Source: Ustilago trichophora
Taxonomy: Eukaryota; Basidiomycota; Ustilaginomycetes; Ustilaginales; Ustilaginaceae
Direction of reading: 5' to 3'
Assembly: GCA_900323505.1 (NCBI GenBank)
Contig: OOIN01000002.1
Coordinates: forward strand, 744,001-808,000
Length of the DNA: 64,000 bases
The notes below the pieces were generated by a model. It had not been told where the DNA came from. It saw only the letters and a list, made by a program, of their open reading frames with translations, and made no database searches. The position numbers were made by a program, and so were the translations under genes. How positions within the stretch are numbered: position 1 is the stretch's first letter; the number at the start of each line of letters is the position of its first letter. Below, in pieces: positions 1 to 8,899 of the stretch.

Positions 1-331
1 GATTGAAGACTCTTTGATGCTTGTAGGGTAGGATGAAGCAAGTCTGGCTTCATAAGCCGGTGTGATCATACAGAGTTGTGACAATAAAGAGGCATCTGCT
101 TGCTCATGATGCGACACTGTTGGACGGATGACAGAGGCACAATTGCGTTGACAAGGAGCTTCTGCAACTTTGCTCTCCTCGTTGTCGTTTCCGCAGCTTC
201 TCCTCTTCTTGCACCACCATATATAGACATTCTCCTCGTCTTACCACCTCCCTCACCATCCACCACCTCCGCTCCTACTTCTCCACTGCAACACTCATCG
301 CATCCTCATCCGCTCCTCCAATTGCAGCATC
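1..331. promoter_or_regulatory. Upstream region of the first gene
   Basis: No convincing gene is seen here. A TATA-like stretch (TATATAG, about 220-226) lies about 110 bp before the ATG at 332, followed by a C/T-rich stretch (230-320) typical of a fungal 5' leader. Inference from position only. Confidence 0.4.
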
Positions 332-1015
332 ATGCCTGCAATCGTGCACAGCACTGTGATGCTCAACGCCGCCAAGACTCTCTGGACCCTTACTGTTGTA
401 GCACTTTACGCAATGTGCAACACCACTGCTTTGTCCGTTTCCGCCTTCTCCAACGCCGCAACCTCATACTTCTCCAACGGGTGGATCTTTGGCCTGCACA
501 TTGCACACAACTGCTTCATCTTCGGCATGCAGAACCTCTCATTCATGGTGTTCGCGTTGGCCATTGCTCTGACCCTTGTCGGGCTTGCCTGGAATCTTCA
601 CAGCATGTGGAATGATCTCAGCATGCGGAACATCACAAGTCTGGCTACCGTTGCCTTCAAGTCGGTTCGGACAATCCTGGCGGCCTCCCTCTCCTACATC
701 CTCAAGCTGTGCAGCCTGGCCAACATGCGGATGTTTCTTGGTGTATCCAGCATCATTGCCTTCAAGTCGGCTTGGATCCTTGCTGCCACCTGGTTGTGCA
801 AGATGCGAAACGAATTCTTGATGCGGGTTGAGCTCTGTCCCTCCAGCATTCACTGTATGACACTTGAGATCAAGCATGGCCCCTCTGGCTTCACTGCTAC
901 AGCCATCTTACACTCCTCAACCAGAGCTCTGCCCACCGATGGCATTGTGCGCCTTGCTACCATGGACCTGACCAGCGATAACAAGATCTTGCTCATGATC
1001 CGGTGCCAGCTTTGA
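332..1015 (+). CDS. Hypothetical multi-helix membrane protein, 227 aa
   Basis: Not recognised. It starts at an ATG 110 bp after a TATA-like box and ends at TGA 1013-1015, with no intron needed. The N-terminal two thirds hold several hydrophobic segments (about residues 12-35, 48-85, 100-125, 135-155) separated by short polar stretches, suggesting a small multi-pass membrane protein; the last 60 residues are soluble. Two hydrophobic blocks resemble each other (AFKSVRTILAAS near residue 107 and AFKSAWILAAT near residue 142) and the DNA under them is similar too, which suggests an internal duplication. It sits next to a repeat-rich interval, a common setting for lineage-specific genes. It could be a non-conserved orphan or a secreted protein whose first helix is a signal peptide. 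The coding call rests on length and on its hydrophobic pattern. Confidence 0.5.
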   Translation: MPAIVHSTVMLNAAKTLWTLTVVALYAMCNTTALSVSAFSNAATSYFSNGWIFGLHIAHNCFIFGMQNLSFMVFALAIALTLVGLAWNLHSMWNDLSMRNITSLATVAFKSVRTILAASLSYILKLCSLANMRMFLGVSSIIAFKSAWILAATWLCKMRNEFLMRVELCPSSIHCMTLEIKHGPSGFTATAILHSSTRALPTDGIVRLATMDLTSDNKILLMIRCQL

Positions 1016-1198
1016 TCTTTGGTCAGATGCTTCTCAACAGCTTTGCCTCTTCTCGCTGCCCTCAGGTGCAATATTGGTACCTTCCACACCTCATAACCAT
1101 GATTAAAAATTGTAATTCATAATTCTCATACCATGTTAGAATGAATGGACTGTGCTTGTTTGTCATTACTGATACGAGTGTGATACGATCAACGTCGT

Positions 1199-1320
1199 CC
1201 CTGGAGCCACCAGCGCAGCCACCTATGAGGGATGGCTGCGCAGGAGAGCCACTCTAGCAACCACCCGGATGGTTGCTAGAGTGGCTCCGGGTTCCGACTT
1301 TTCTTTTTTTTAGGATATGA
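1199..1320. mobile_element. Foldback element fragment, second subfamily (right end)
   Basis: Inverted units are visible: AGCCACTCTAGCAACCACCC at about 1251 pairs with GGGTGGTTGC-like sequence that follows at about 1268-1287. The right end is a T-run followed by AGGATATGA (1312-1320), the same end as the other elements. The interior uses AGCAACCACCC rather than GAAGCCACCC, so it belongs with the copy at about 8.1-8.3 kb. The left terminal arm is not recognisable, so this is a truncated or eroded copy. Confidence 0.55.
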
Positions 1321-1515
1321 CTGTAACCGTATCCTCATGAACGCAAGCTTAACCTGGCAGTTGTCGGCAAGAGCATTCATTCATAATTGCCCGCATAGTC
1401 AACTGCCCAGACTACCTGTGCGCGCTAATATTTGAGCTTCTAAGTCAGGCAAACCTCTGCCTGTGACACGGTATATGAATTCATAGTGAGGTATTTGCTA
1501 AAGCCAGGAACATAT

Positions 1516-1740
1516 TCATATCCTAAAAAAAGGAAAAATCCGTCATGAAGCCACCCTCGAAGCCACCTGGGGTGGCTACACCACCGAACCCACCCTTGAA
1601 GCCACCCCCGATCTGGCCGGCTTCACAGCTGGCTTCTCACTGTAGCCACCCGGGGTGGCTTCGCAGCTGGCTTCTCGATGTAGCCACCCGGGGTGGCAAC
1701 GGGGGGGGTGGCTTCAGGTTGGCATTTTCCTTCTCTTAAG
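1516..1740. mobile_element. Foldback (MITE-like) element, copy A
   Basis: The left end reads TCATATCCT, an A-run, then GGAAAAATCCGTCATGAAG and CCACCCTCGAAGCCACC. This is the exact inverse of the right ends at 2412-2420 and 2646-2654. The interior is alternating GCCACCC and GGGTGGC units (palindromic GCCACCCGGGGTGGC occurs twice near 1642-1695). The right end of this copy is eroded (GGTGGCTTCAGG followed by a T/C-rich remnant at 1710-1738). No transposase is encoded, so any mobility would be non-autonomous. Interpretation as a MITE or foldback element is inference from structure and copy number. Confidence 0.7.
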
Positions 1741-2186
1741 AATTTCAACGACATTATAAGGTGACTCTCTCATATGCCTGTATGCGAGAATGTTGAGGTC
1801 ACAGCTTCAATTCCTGCTTTGAAGCCACCCTGGGCGGCATCGTGATGACTTTACCCTTTCTAAAATAACCTGTGCGATCTCTTGGACATTCGGTAAAGTT
1901 TGATCATGTTCTTTTTGGACATCTTTTGCAGAAAAAACCGCAGTGTCACTTTTATACTCGTTTTTCTCGACATGTTTGTCACGAAACCTCGTATCTGGCG
2001 GGTGCAGCCTTGATGCTTTTGTACAGTCAATCAAAATGAATTAACGTGACTGGCCCCATTAACGGGTCAGGCCCATTAGTGGGTCGCCAATACAATTCAT
2101 GCGAATTCTTACCCTCAAGCAGGGTGAGAAGATGCATTCCGGAAGCATCTTACACTACGGACCAGGCTGATCGCATGTTTTCTGGT

Positions 2187-2242
2187 TTTTTTTTTTTTTT
2201 TTTTTTTTTTTGTTGTTTTTTTTTTTGTTGTTTTTTTTTTGT
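2187..2242. repeat. Long T tract interrupted by G
   Basis: More than 20 T in a row is followed by TGTTG-interrupted T-runs. A similar tract occurs at about 21957-22012 and an uninterrupted run of about 38 T at 23219-23258. It could be microsatellite slippage or the remnant of a retroelement poly(A) tail on the other strand; the sequence does not decide. Confidence 0.8.
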
Positions 2243-2308
2243 TAGTAATGAGAACGATTTGGACATGAAATTGTCCTTGAGAGGCGATTAGCATCCTCGG
2301 AAAGGAAA

Positions 2309-2420
2309 TCACATTTTAAAAAACGAAATATTCGTCACAAAGCCGCCCTGGAAGCCAGCCAGATCGGGGGTGGCTTTGAGGGTGGCTTCATGACGGATTT
2401 TTCCTTTTTTTAGGATATGA
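2309..2420. mobile_element. Foldback (MITE-like) element, copy B
   Basis: Short copy. The left arm is degenerate (ATTTTAAAAAACG then TATTCGTCACAAAGCCGCCC) and the right arm is intact (GAGGGTGGCTTCATGACGG, T-rich, then AGGATATGA at 2412-2420). It is separated by only about 30 bp from copy C. Confidence 0.65.
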
Positions 2421-2448
2421 TTACCAGTCATACTGGAGAAAGAAACAT

Positions 2449-2654
2449 TCATATCGGAAAAAAAGAAAGAATCCGTCATGAAGTCACCCTCGAAGCCACT
2501 CCCAATTGGCTGGCTTCGTGCAAAGCCACCCAGGGTGGCTTCGGAGAAAGCCAGCTGATCGGGGGTGGCTTCAAGGGTGGGTTCGGTGGTGTAGCCACCC
2601 TGGGTGGCTTCGAGGGTGGCTTCATGACGATTTTTTCCTTTTTTTAGGATATGA
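2449..2654. mobile_element. Foldback (MITE-like) element, copy C
   Basis: Both ends are recognisable: left TCATATCGG with an A-run and GAATCCGTCATGAAGTCACC, right GGTGGCTTCATGACG, a T-run and AGGATATGA. Copies of the GGGTGGCTTC unit fill the interior. This is the most complete copy and would fold into a long hairpin with internal hairpins. Confidence 0.7.
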
Positions 2655-3216
2655 CTTGCTGTTTTCCCTTTGATATGAATCTGTTGATCTACCTCACGCG
2701 TAGCTCACGACAGAGTCAGCCCCACATCAATCTACATCCTGGAAAAAGGAATTTAGATGTGGATTAATTCTAGACCCCAGACGGTTCGCAAATCACATGC
2801 TAAGAGGAGGAAATACCTAAGCCACCCGGTGTGGGTGCCTGCGTGGTTTCACGAACGTCACCTTTCATTTTTTTTACAATTTGACTTTTTGATTAAATTT
2901 ACTACACAAAATGAAAGATTTCTCGCTAAAATCAGGTCGTATATTGTCACAATTATGATTTTGTGAAAGTTGCGGCAATTTTGTCAGCGCTGCAAATTTA
3001 GAAAACCTTTTGAACGAGGCAGACAGAATGAAAGAGACCGAATTCTCGATTTTAGGCTTCAGTGCGCCGAATCCTCGAAATGATATTTTTGACTAACGTT
3101 ACAACGTCAACATCTTTGACAGCATCTCATTCGATGAAGTGGTGCAGTCGTTCGGCAGCAGCAGGCACTCAGCAGCGTCCGAGGTCAGCCCACGCCCAGA
3201 CAAGGTGCCAGCAAGA

Positions 3217-4529
3217 TTATTTCTTGCTGGCTGCTTTCTGACGCTCGTCTCCAATGGGACGAGGAAGGTTGCGCTGTAAATTGAGTCGGAGTGAGATCGA
3301 TATTGCTGGACTCTGTCAGATTCATGGTGTGACCCACGAGAAGTACGGACAAGCGGACTTGTTGGGCACCTGAGGGAAGGATGCGATACACTTACCCGCT
3401 CATTGGGAACCAGGTCTTCGGGGATGTGCTTGATTATCGCCTCACTGGAGGAATCGTGATTCCGCCATGGGTCAGGATGAGCACCACAACCACGAATGCT
3501 GTGTTGCTGGGTGGTGTGAGGTGGTGAACCGGCTTCAGCCAGGCCAGGGTAGTGACTTGCTGCATTGATCTGTCTGGGTGTCATGCGGGCAATGGGATGC
3601 TCATGGGGCTGCGACGACACATTGCCAAGTGCCGGATCATGAGGACTACCGTGCAAGTTTGCTGATAAAGCGCTCGCGTGGCTAGTTCCAGAGTCGTAGA
3701 TATCGTCCGCTGCGGTCGAGGTGGGTACGGCAAGACTGGCCTGCACACGACTCTTTCCGATGACGAGACCGTGCAACGCAAGTCGAGCTAGAGAAGCGCT
3801 CGACGAGCAGCAGTAGTTGATTATAGCGCGACCATGGGGGCTATCATGTTGCTGATCTGAGTGAAAGAGGGCCTCAAGGTGACCGAAGGGCTCCGTCAAG
3901 GCTCTCACCATGGTGGGCGACGTGATAACACTCGAATCCAGGCCGGAAAGAACGAGGGTGGCATTGTCTCTTTTTTGTTGTAGTTGGAGAGCTACGTGTC
4001 CAGGGTCTGTAGACACATCAGCAGCCGTCCTGGGCTCGAAAGGCTTCAGATACAGATCAAAACAACGAGTTTCCAGGTGGTGAGATATCACGACAAAAGA
4101 CTTGGTAACATACGCTGAGCACTACACCAATGAAATGCAGGATAGGAAGAGAGGGTGAGGGGCAAGTCGACTCACCTGACCAACACTGCCCGTTGGCTTC
4201 GATTGCGAAGGGGTTTCTTCGCGAAGAGAGTCGGCAGACTCTTGAGAGAAGGGCGTACCGCTCCTCTGGACAATGGCAAAGGAGACTTCGATGCGATAGT
4301 GGTGCCAGACATGGCCATTGAGATTCTCCATTGCGGCTCGGGCCTGAGCAGAGTCAGACATGAGAATGAAGCCTCTTCGTCGCGCAAGGTGGTCGAGGGT
4401 GGCCAGGATCACAGCGTGCTCCACCGAGCCAAACTGTGCGAAGAGTGCCTCGAATTGAACAGTGGTAGCATCGAGAGGGAGGTTGAGGACGTACAAGTTG
4501 CGCTGTGCTCGTTCGCGACCTCCTTTCAT
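3217..4529 (-). CDS. Two-RRM RNA-binding protein
   Basis: Exons read on the minus strand: 4529-4176, 4121-3396 and 3273-3217, about 378 aa from the ATG at 4529. RRM1 lies at residues 11-90 (RNP2-like LYVLNLPL, RNP1-like RRGFILMS). A second, more divergent RRM lies at about 143-220 (TLVLSGLD; RAIINYC). The remainder is Ser/His-rich and probably disordered. Introns use GTGAGT/TAG (4175-4122) and GTAAGT/CAG (3395-3274). Removing the second intron gives a short Lys-rich tail ending in AASKK; without it the frame stays open to a stop at 3099. The start is uncertain: coding-like sequence on the same strand at about 4770-4925 (a helical segment with VLVEGITSRLKRF) may be an upstream exon. Role inferred: single-stranded RNA binding; target unknown. 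Confidence 0.65.
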
Positions 4530-5774
4530 TTTGTGTAAGTGCAAAAGGGTAACGATGTCAGAGATCAGGGATGCTGCTAGTATGGCGAAGCTGATGGAGT
4601 GCTGCAGTGGGAAGGCCACAAGTTGCAGCGATGGTCGTCGGAAGCATACGGGCTCGAGTGCTTTGCAGGCCAGACAGATGAAAGCAGCGGGACAGGTGAT
4701 CACAGCGAAAACCTAGAAGTGCGCGCTGAATCGGCCACCTCAGCGTCGTCACGCATACACCTACACTTTGGTTGAAGAGAAGCGACTTTTGCACTCAGGC
4801 ATTTGAGCATTACTGTCGAGGTCAGACATGAAGCGCTTGAGGCGGCTTGTAATACCCTCAACGAGTACATTCACACACTCTGACTCAGCGACGAGCGCTT
4901 GGTGGAAGAGCAAGGGAGGTCTCTTTTGCTTCCAGGAACCTTAGAATATTTCTGCATAGGTTTCTCTAGCCGCCATTCAGGAGGAACAGGAACTTCTGTT
5001 TGAGCGCCAATGTCTGAGCTGCTAGTTGCCGAGAGATGTCTGTCTCGATACATTGTCTTGTGCTGTATCTCTCTACGTTGAGGCCTGGACAACTCTTTCG
5101 CGGCAACTTGCTTCTGCTCAGATGCATCGCATGGCCATGCTCGGATTTTTTAGACTTCAGATGCAGGTGCGAGCCATCTCACGAGACTGACGCGAGGCGG
5201 AAGGGTCGGAACGGCGGCAAACTTGACGGCGAATTTCCAAATTTTTACATTTTTGACGAAACCAACACACACACACATACAGTACAGTACATAAAACAAC
5301 GCGCGCACACTGCCGATGCAAATGCAAGTTGACCGCATTGACCAACTTGGGTCTGTGGTTCTCGCTCTTCTGTTGTTCCGTGACTGACGCGTAAAGCGAT
5401 GCACAGTACGCAGCCTGAATCTGGGCTTGGCATGCTCGAGTGACTTTTTGTGATTCGTGATTCCTGCTGCTGCTGCTGATACACAAGCTGAGCTCGTAAA
5501 ATGTTGCGTTCCTACTCATCTTAACAATCTCCCCATGTTTGCTTCCGCTTGCCCTCCATTCAACAGGGACCACCAGTATCGTTCCCCTTTCTGCAGTCCC
5601 CACTCCGCTACCAAAAGTCACACTCATCTCCAAGGAACGGACTTCATTGTACTCGAGAGATTCTCTTTCAACCAAGATGTGGGTTGTAGGACACGTATAG
5701 ATTCACTTGCCCAACTCCAATGCTGAGGATCGCAAAACTCCAAGTCGGCTCACGACACGCGCGCTGATCAGATC
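4530..5774. other. Intergenic region, possible 5' exons of the RRM gene
   Basis: Between the RRM gene (-) and the GAR-domain gene (+). The minus strand at about 4770-4925 has a protein-like frame that could be an upstream exon of the RRM gene. A (CA)n tract (about 5264-5277) runs straight into TACAGTACAGTAC (5278-5290), one instance of a motif that recurs in upstream regions of this window. Nothing else is supported. Confidence 0.45.
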
Positions 5775-7751
5775 ATGACAACATCTTACGAGACTTTGAC
5801 CGCTCCGCCACAAGAATCAACGACGAAGCATGCTAAGTCAACCACCACTGCAAACGTCAAAGGCATCCTCATGCACGACCAACCGCTCCTTGCCAGGCAC
5901 GACCGGCCGAGGTCTGCGTCCATCGACACGGACAATTCAGATCAGACCAATCAATCCTTTCGTCAGCTGTCAGATCAGGCCAAACTCTCCTCCCAAGACT
6001 TTATCGAGCTCACCCGCATCTCTCGCAAGAAAGACGACATTGAGCATCATATCGCAAACCTCCAGAGTTGGCCTACATGGGATCCGTTCAAGGAGGTTTC
6101 GTCGTATTCAGCGGACACCCAGTCTCTGCAGCGCAGCAGAGACGTCCTAGATGCTATCGCCCGCAGCCTTCGCGTCCGTCAAGACAAATGTACCCATCTT
6201 GAACACGACGTTCAGCAGTTCAACCTCGAAGACATGAAGAGACTCCGCACCGTAGCCAAGGCCATCTCGAAACGTCACCTGTCCGGGTCGGACACCGATC
6301 TTTTGGAGCTGGCGCTTGAAACCGTGTACGCGCTGGACAAACTCTGGCGTCTCTTGCGCGATCGGCGCACAGAGCACGACCTGACAGAGCTACGCTTGCA
6401 GTGGGAGAATATGGTCTGTTCAAGTTGGGAAGATGTCGCGATCCTTCGTCGTGACATTGAGGCATTCGAACACAAGTGCAAGGCACTGATGGCTTTACGG
6501 CTCAACAGCAATGGCGCATCAGCGTCCGACGCCACACCCATTGATACCCTCCAAGCAACCAACAAGAAACGTTCGCTCTCCTCTACCCACTCTTCTTCGA
6601 AGCTCGCAACCGAGTCCGTGAAACTCGAAGCTTCCCGCCTTGTTCTCCGTATAAGAAGCTTCGATACCGAAAAAGTTCGACCCGCTGGTAGATTTCTAGA
6701 CCTTTTGATCGATCAAAGGCAGGTCCCGGAGAGGTTGATCGACGAACAAGAAAAGCTGGAAGATGCACTCCCGCAACCAACCGCCATCGAGGCTAGATCG
6801 TCCGAGGTCTCATCCAGCCTCGGTTTACGTGCTATCTCGAATCCTGAAGCTCAAGAGGTCTCAACCCCATCAACAGCGATGCATCGCGTCCAAGGTCTTT
6901 CGCCGATATCCGCAAACGGCGTCGCCGGCAGCAACCTGGCGTCGACCCCAAGCGACACTGCAAAGGCTCGAGTCACTCCACACACCCCGTCGCGCAATAC
7001 AAATTTTGGACATCGCGCTCGCAAAACCTCTGCATCGAGCATGTCAAGTGTCCCTTCACGCAACGCCTCTAGTCGATACCGCTCGAATCCGCGCGATGCG
7101 CTCGATGTCGCTGTTGGCAACATTGTCAACCGCATGCCGATGTCGGTCTCCATCAAAGCTGCCAACCTTGCAGATATTCCGACTTCTCATCGCTCGAGCA
7201 TGAACAAAGATCTCAGCGGACAGTACTGGATCGGTGATCCCGAGCCTCGACTTTGCTTCTGCCGCATCCTTCCATCTAGTACGGTCATGGTCAGGGTCGG
7301 CGGAGGCTGGCAAGAGCTCTCCGAATTTCTCATGCAGCATTACACCCACCTTAGCATCCGAGGCTTTCAAACTGACCCGCTACTGGCAAATACATGTATG
7401 GCAAGGCCATGCTCCAGTCTTGCCTGGTTACGTTCCGCTTCTGGCCCAGCAGGATCACCGCGCCTCAAATCGAGGTCATCCGCTGGGTCGCTCCGATCAC
7501 CTGAGACGATGCGCACGGGAACTCCTCATCAACCATCGCGCATCGTCACTATGCCGGCAATGACGAGAGAGTCCGCTCTCCCTTCGACACACAAGCTCTT
7601 TCCCCGGATTATACCCATCAAAACACCGGAGCAAGTCGTGTTCGAGCACAAAGATTCGAAGTACTCCACTCCTTGCAAGACAGAAACTGAACTGTCTTCC
7701 AGTGGCTCCGCTTCGTCCATCATCATTCATTCTCCGTCGCCATCATTCTGA
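5775..7751 (+). CDS. GAR (GAS2) domain protein, possibly Kar9-like
   Basis: 658 aa, intronless. Residues about 65-245 are rich in charged heptad-like helices (helical bundle or coiled coil). Residues 260-430 are Ser/Thr/Pro-rich. Residues about 435-525 form a GAR (GAS2) domain with the signature YWIGD, then MVRVGGGWQELSEFL. The C-terminus is Ser/Pro-rich with basic patches. GAR domains bind microtubules in GAS2, spectraplakins and related proteins. In fungi a long helical N-terminus plus such a domain suggests a Kar9-type spindle-positioning or cortical microtubule linker; that link is inference. It probably acts on cytoplasmic microtubules. The ATG at 5775 is the first in frame. The 3' end is a TGA at 7749-7751. 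Confidence 0.75.
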   Translation: MTTSYETLTAPPQESTTKHAKSTTTANVKGILMHDQPLLARHDRPRSASIDTDNSDQTNQSFRQLSDQAKLSSQDFIELTRISRKKDDIEHHIANLQSWPTWDPFKEVSSYSADTQSLQRSRDVLDAIARSLRVRQDKCTHLEHDVQQFNLEDMKRLRTVAKAISKRHLSGSDTDLLELALETVYALDKLWRLLRDRRTEHDLTELRLQWENMVCSSWEDVAILRRDIEAFEHKCKALMALRLNSNGASASDATPIDTLQATNKKRSLSSTHSSSKLATESVKLEASRLVLRIRSFDTEKVRPAGRFLDLLIDQRQVPERLIDEQEKLEDALPQPTAIEARSSEVSSSLGLRAISNPEAQEVSTPSTAMHRVQGLSPISANGVAGSNLASTPSDTAKARVTPHTPSRNTNFGHRARKTSASSMSSVPSRNASSRYRSNPRDALDVAVGNIVNRMPMSVSIKAANLADIPTSHRSSMNKDLSGQYWIGDPEPRLCFCRILPSSTVMVRVGGGWQELSEFLMQHYTHLSIRGFQTDPLLANTCMARPCSSLAWLRSASGPAGSPRLKSRSSAGSLRSPETMRTGTPHQPSRIVTMPAMTRESALPSTHKLFPRIIPIKTPEQVVFEHKDSKYSTPCKTETELSSSGSASSIIIHSPSPSF

Positions 7752-8899
7752 TTTTTCGGCTGGTTTTTCGGTGATCTTGACTGCGGGGATCACTGGGCCA
7801 CAGCATCGTATTTCGCCGAGATGGCAAGCATTTTCTGTACCCTCTCGTACTGTAGCTTGCATGTGAAGAGTCCGAGAAAAGCTTGAAGCTTCAATCTCAC
7901 TGTATTTGTATCATGCACAATTGATGTCTCCCAACTATTGACGCCTGTGTCGTTCTATTATGACTGGTAACACCGTGAGGAATTCGAGGCTGAACGTCTA
8001 CGTCGGAGGATGCCATGCACCGCTGGTCTTCGCGCCAGCCGAGCCTCCAAACCGTGCAGACCTGCAGAAGGGGGGCAATCTGAGAGGTCATCGGCGAAGC
8101 CACCCAAGCAACCACCCGAGGTGGCTCCTCTGAGCAGTCACCCTAGCAACCACCCGGATGGCTCCACCGAGCAGCCACCCAGAGCAAGCACCTAGATCGG
8201 GGGTGCTTGCGGGGTGGCTCCCCGAGAGCAACCACCCAGGTGGTTGCTCGGGTGGCTCCGGGGTCCAAACTTTTTCTTTTTTTAGGATATGAGTGGCGAA
8301 TTTAGCCTTTTTCCTCTTTTGACGATGGAAGTTGAAGAATCATGAATCACGCAAGCAAGCAACTTAATCTGGCATTCGTTTGTCCGCTACAGAGGAGGAG
8401 AAGCCGTCGTCATGCCCGACAGATTTGGCTCGCATACAGCACCTGAAACCACATGCCTCCAGTACAAGATTTTGGTCCGATTGTGGTTAGAGTTGATTTA
8501 GGCTCGAAGGATGTGAAGATCAGGACTTTCATGGTTCAGGAACGACCGGAGGTGTCCGGACCGGTCAAGCTTGTCGAAAATCATTTTGCGAAAATAAGAC
8601 GCGTTGGACCCCGCGGGGTTGCATTGAACATATTCCAATTCGCTTCATCTGAGGTTACACGAGAGGCTCCACGAGAGAGGGAACGCCGTCGGCTCCGCAC
8701 CGGCCATCCTGGGCTCTTGCTCGCACTATGAGTGCGGGGTCAAACTTCATTCACGCCGCTGTTGGTGAAGCTTTCCGTCCTCAAGTTCATACTTATACCC
8801 ATCGCGGCTCAGTGTTGTCTAGAAAAACGATTCCCTCAACCTCACCACTTTGTTCGAAAAAGAAAAGACTTAACCAAGACCAAAACGGACATCGCACCC
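7752..8899. other. Intergenic region with a foldback element
   Basis: Holds the 3' flank of the GAR-domain gene, a foldback element (about 8093-8292) and the promoter and leader of the dehydrogenase gene. A frame at 8453-8731 has no recognisable features and lacks compositional support. No other gene is seen. Confidence 0.5.
8093..8292. mobile_element. Foldback element, second subfamily
   Basis: Units AGCAACCACCC and GGTGGTTGCTCGGGTGGCTC form nested inverted repeats. The right end is GGGGTCCAAAC, a T-rich run and AGGATATGA (8284-8292). Its terminal sequence matches that of the 1.2-1.3 kb copy, while the last nine bases match all copies. The left end is eroded (from about GAAGCCACCCAAGCAACC at 8096). 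No coding capacity. Confidence 0.6.

Larger units (their letters stand above)
1016..3216. other. Repeat-rich intergenic interval
   Basis: No gene is supported. The stretch carries three or four copies of a foldback element built from GCCACCC/GGGTGGC units with A/T-rich ends (listed separately), a long T tract interrupted by G (about 2187-2240), and A/T-rich sequence from 2860 to 3080. The short open frames inside it are made of the repeat units or the T tract and look fortuitous. The RRM gene may instead read through to a stop at 3099 if its last intron is not spliced. Confidence 0.6.

Noticed and set aside
1545..1739. Pro-rich small frame in the foldback element
   Set aside because: Made only of repeat units (KPP, GVATPP); it is absent from or broken in the other element copies.
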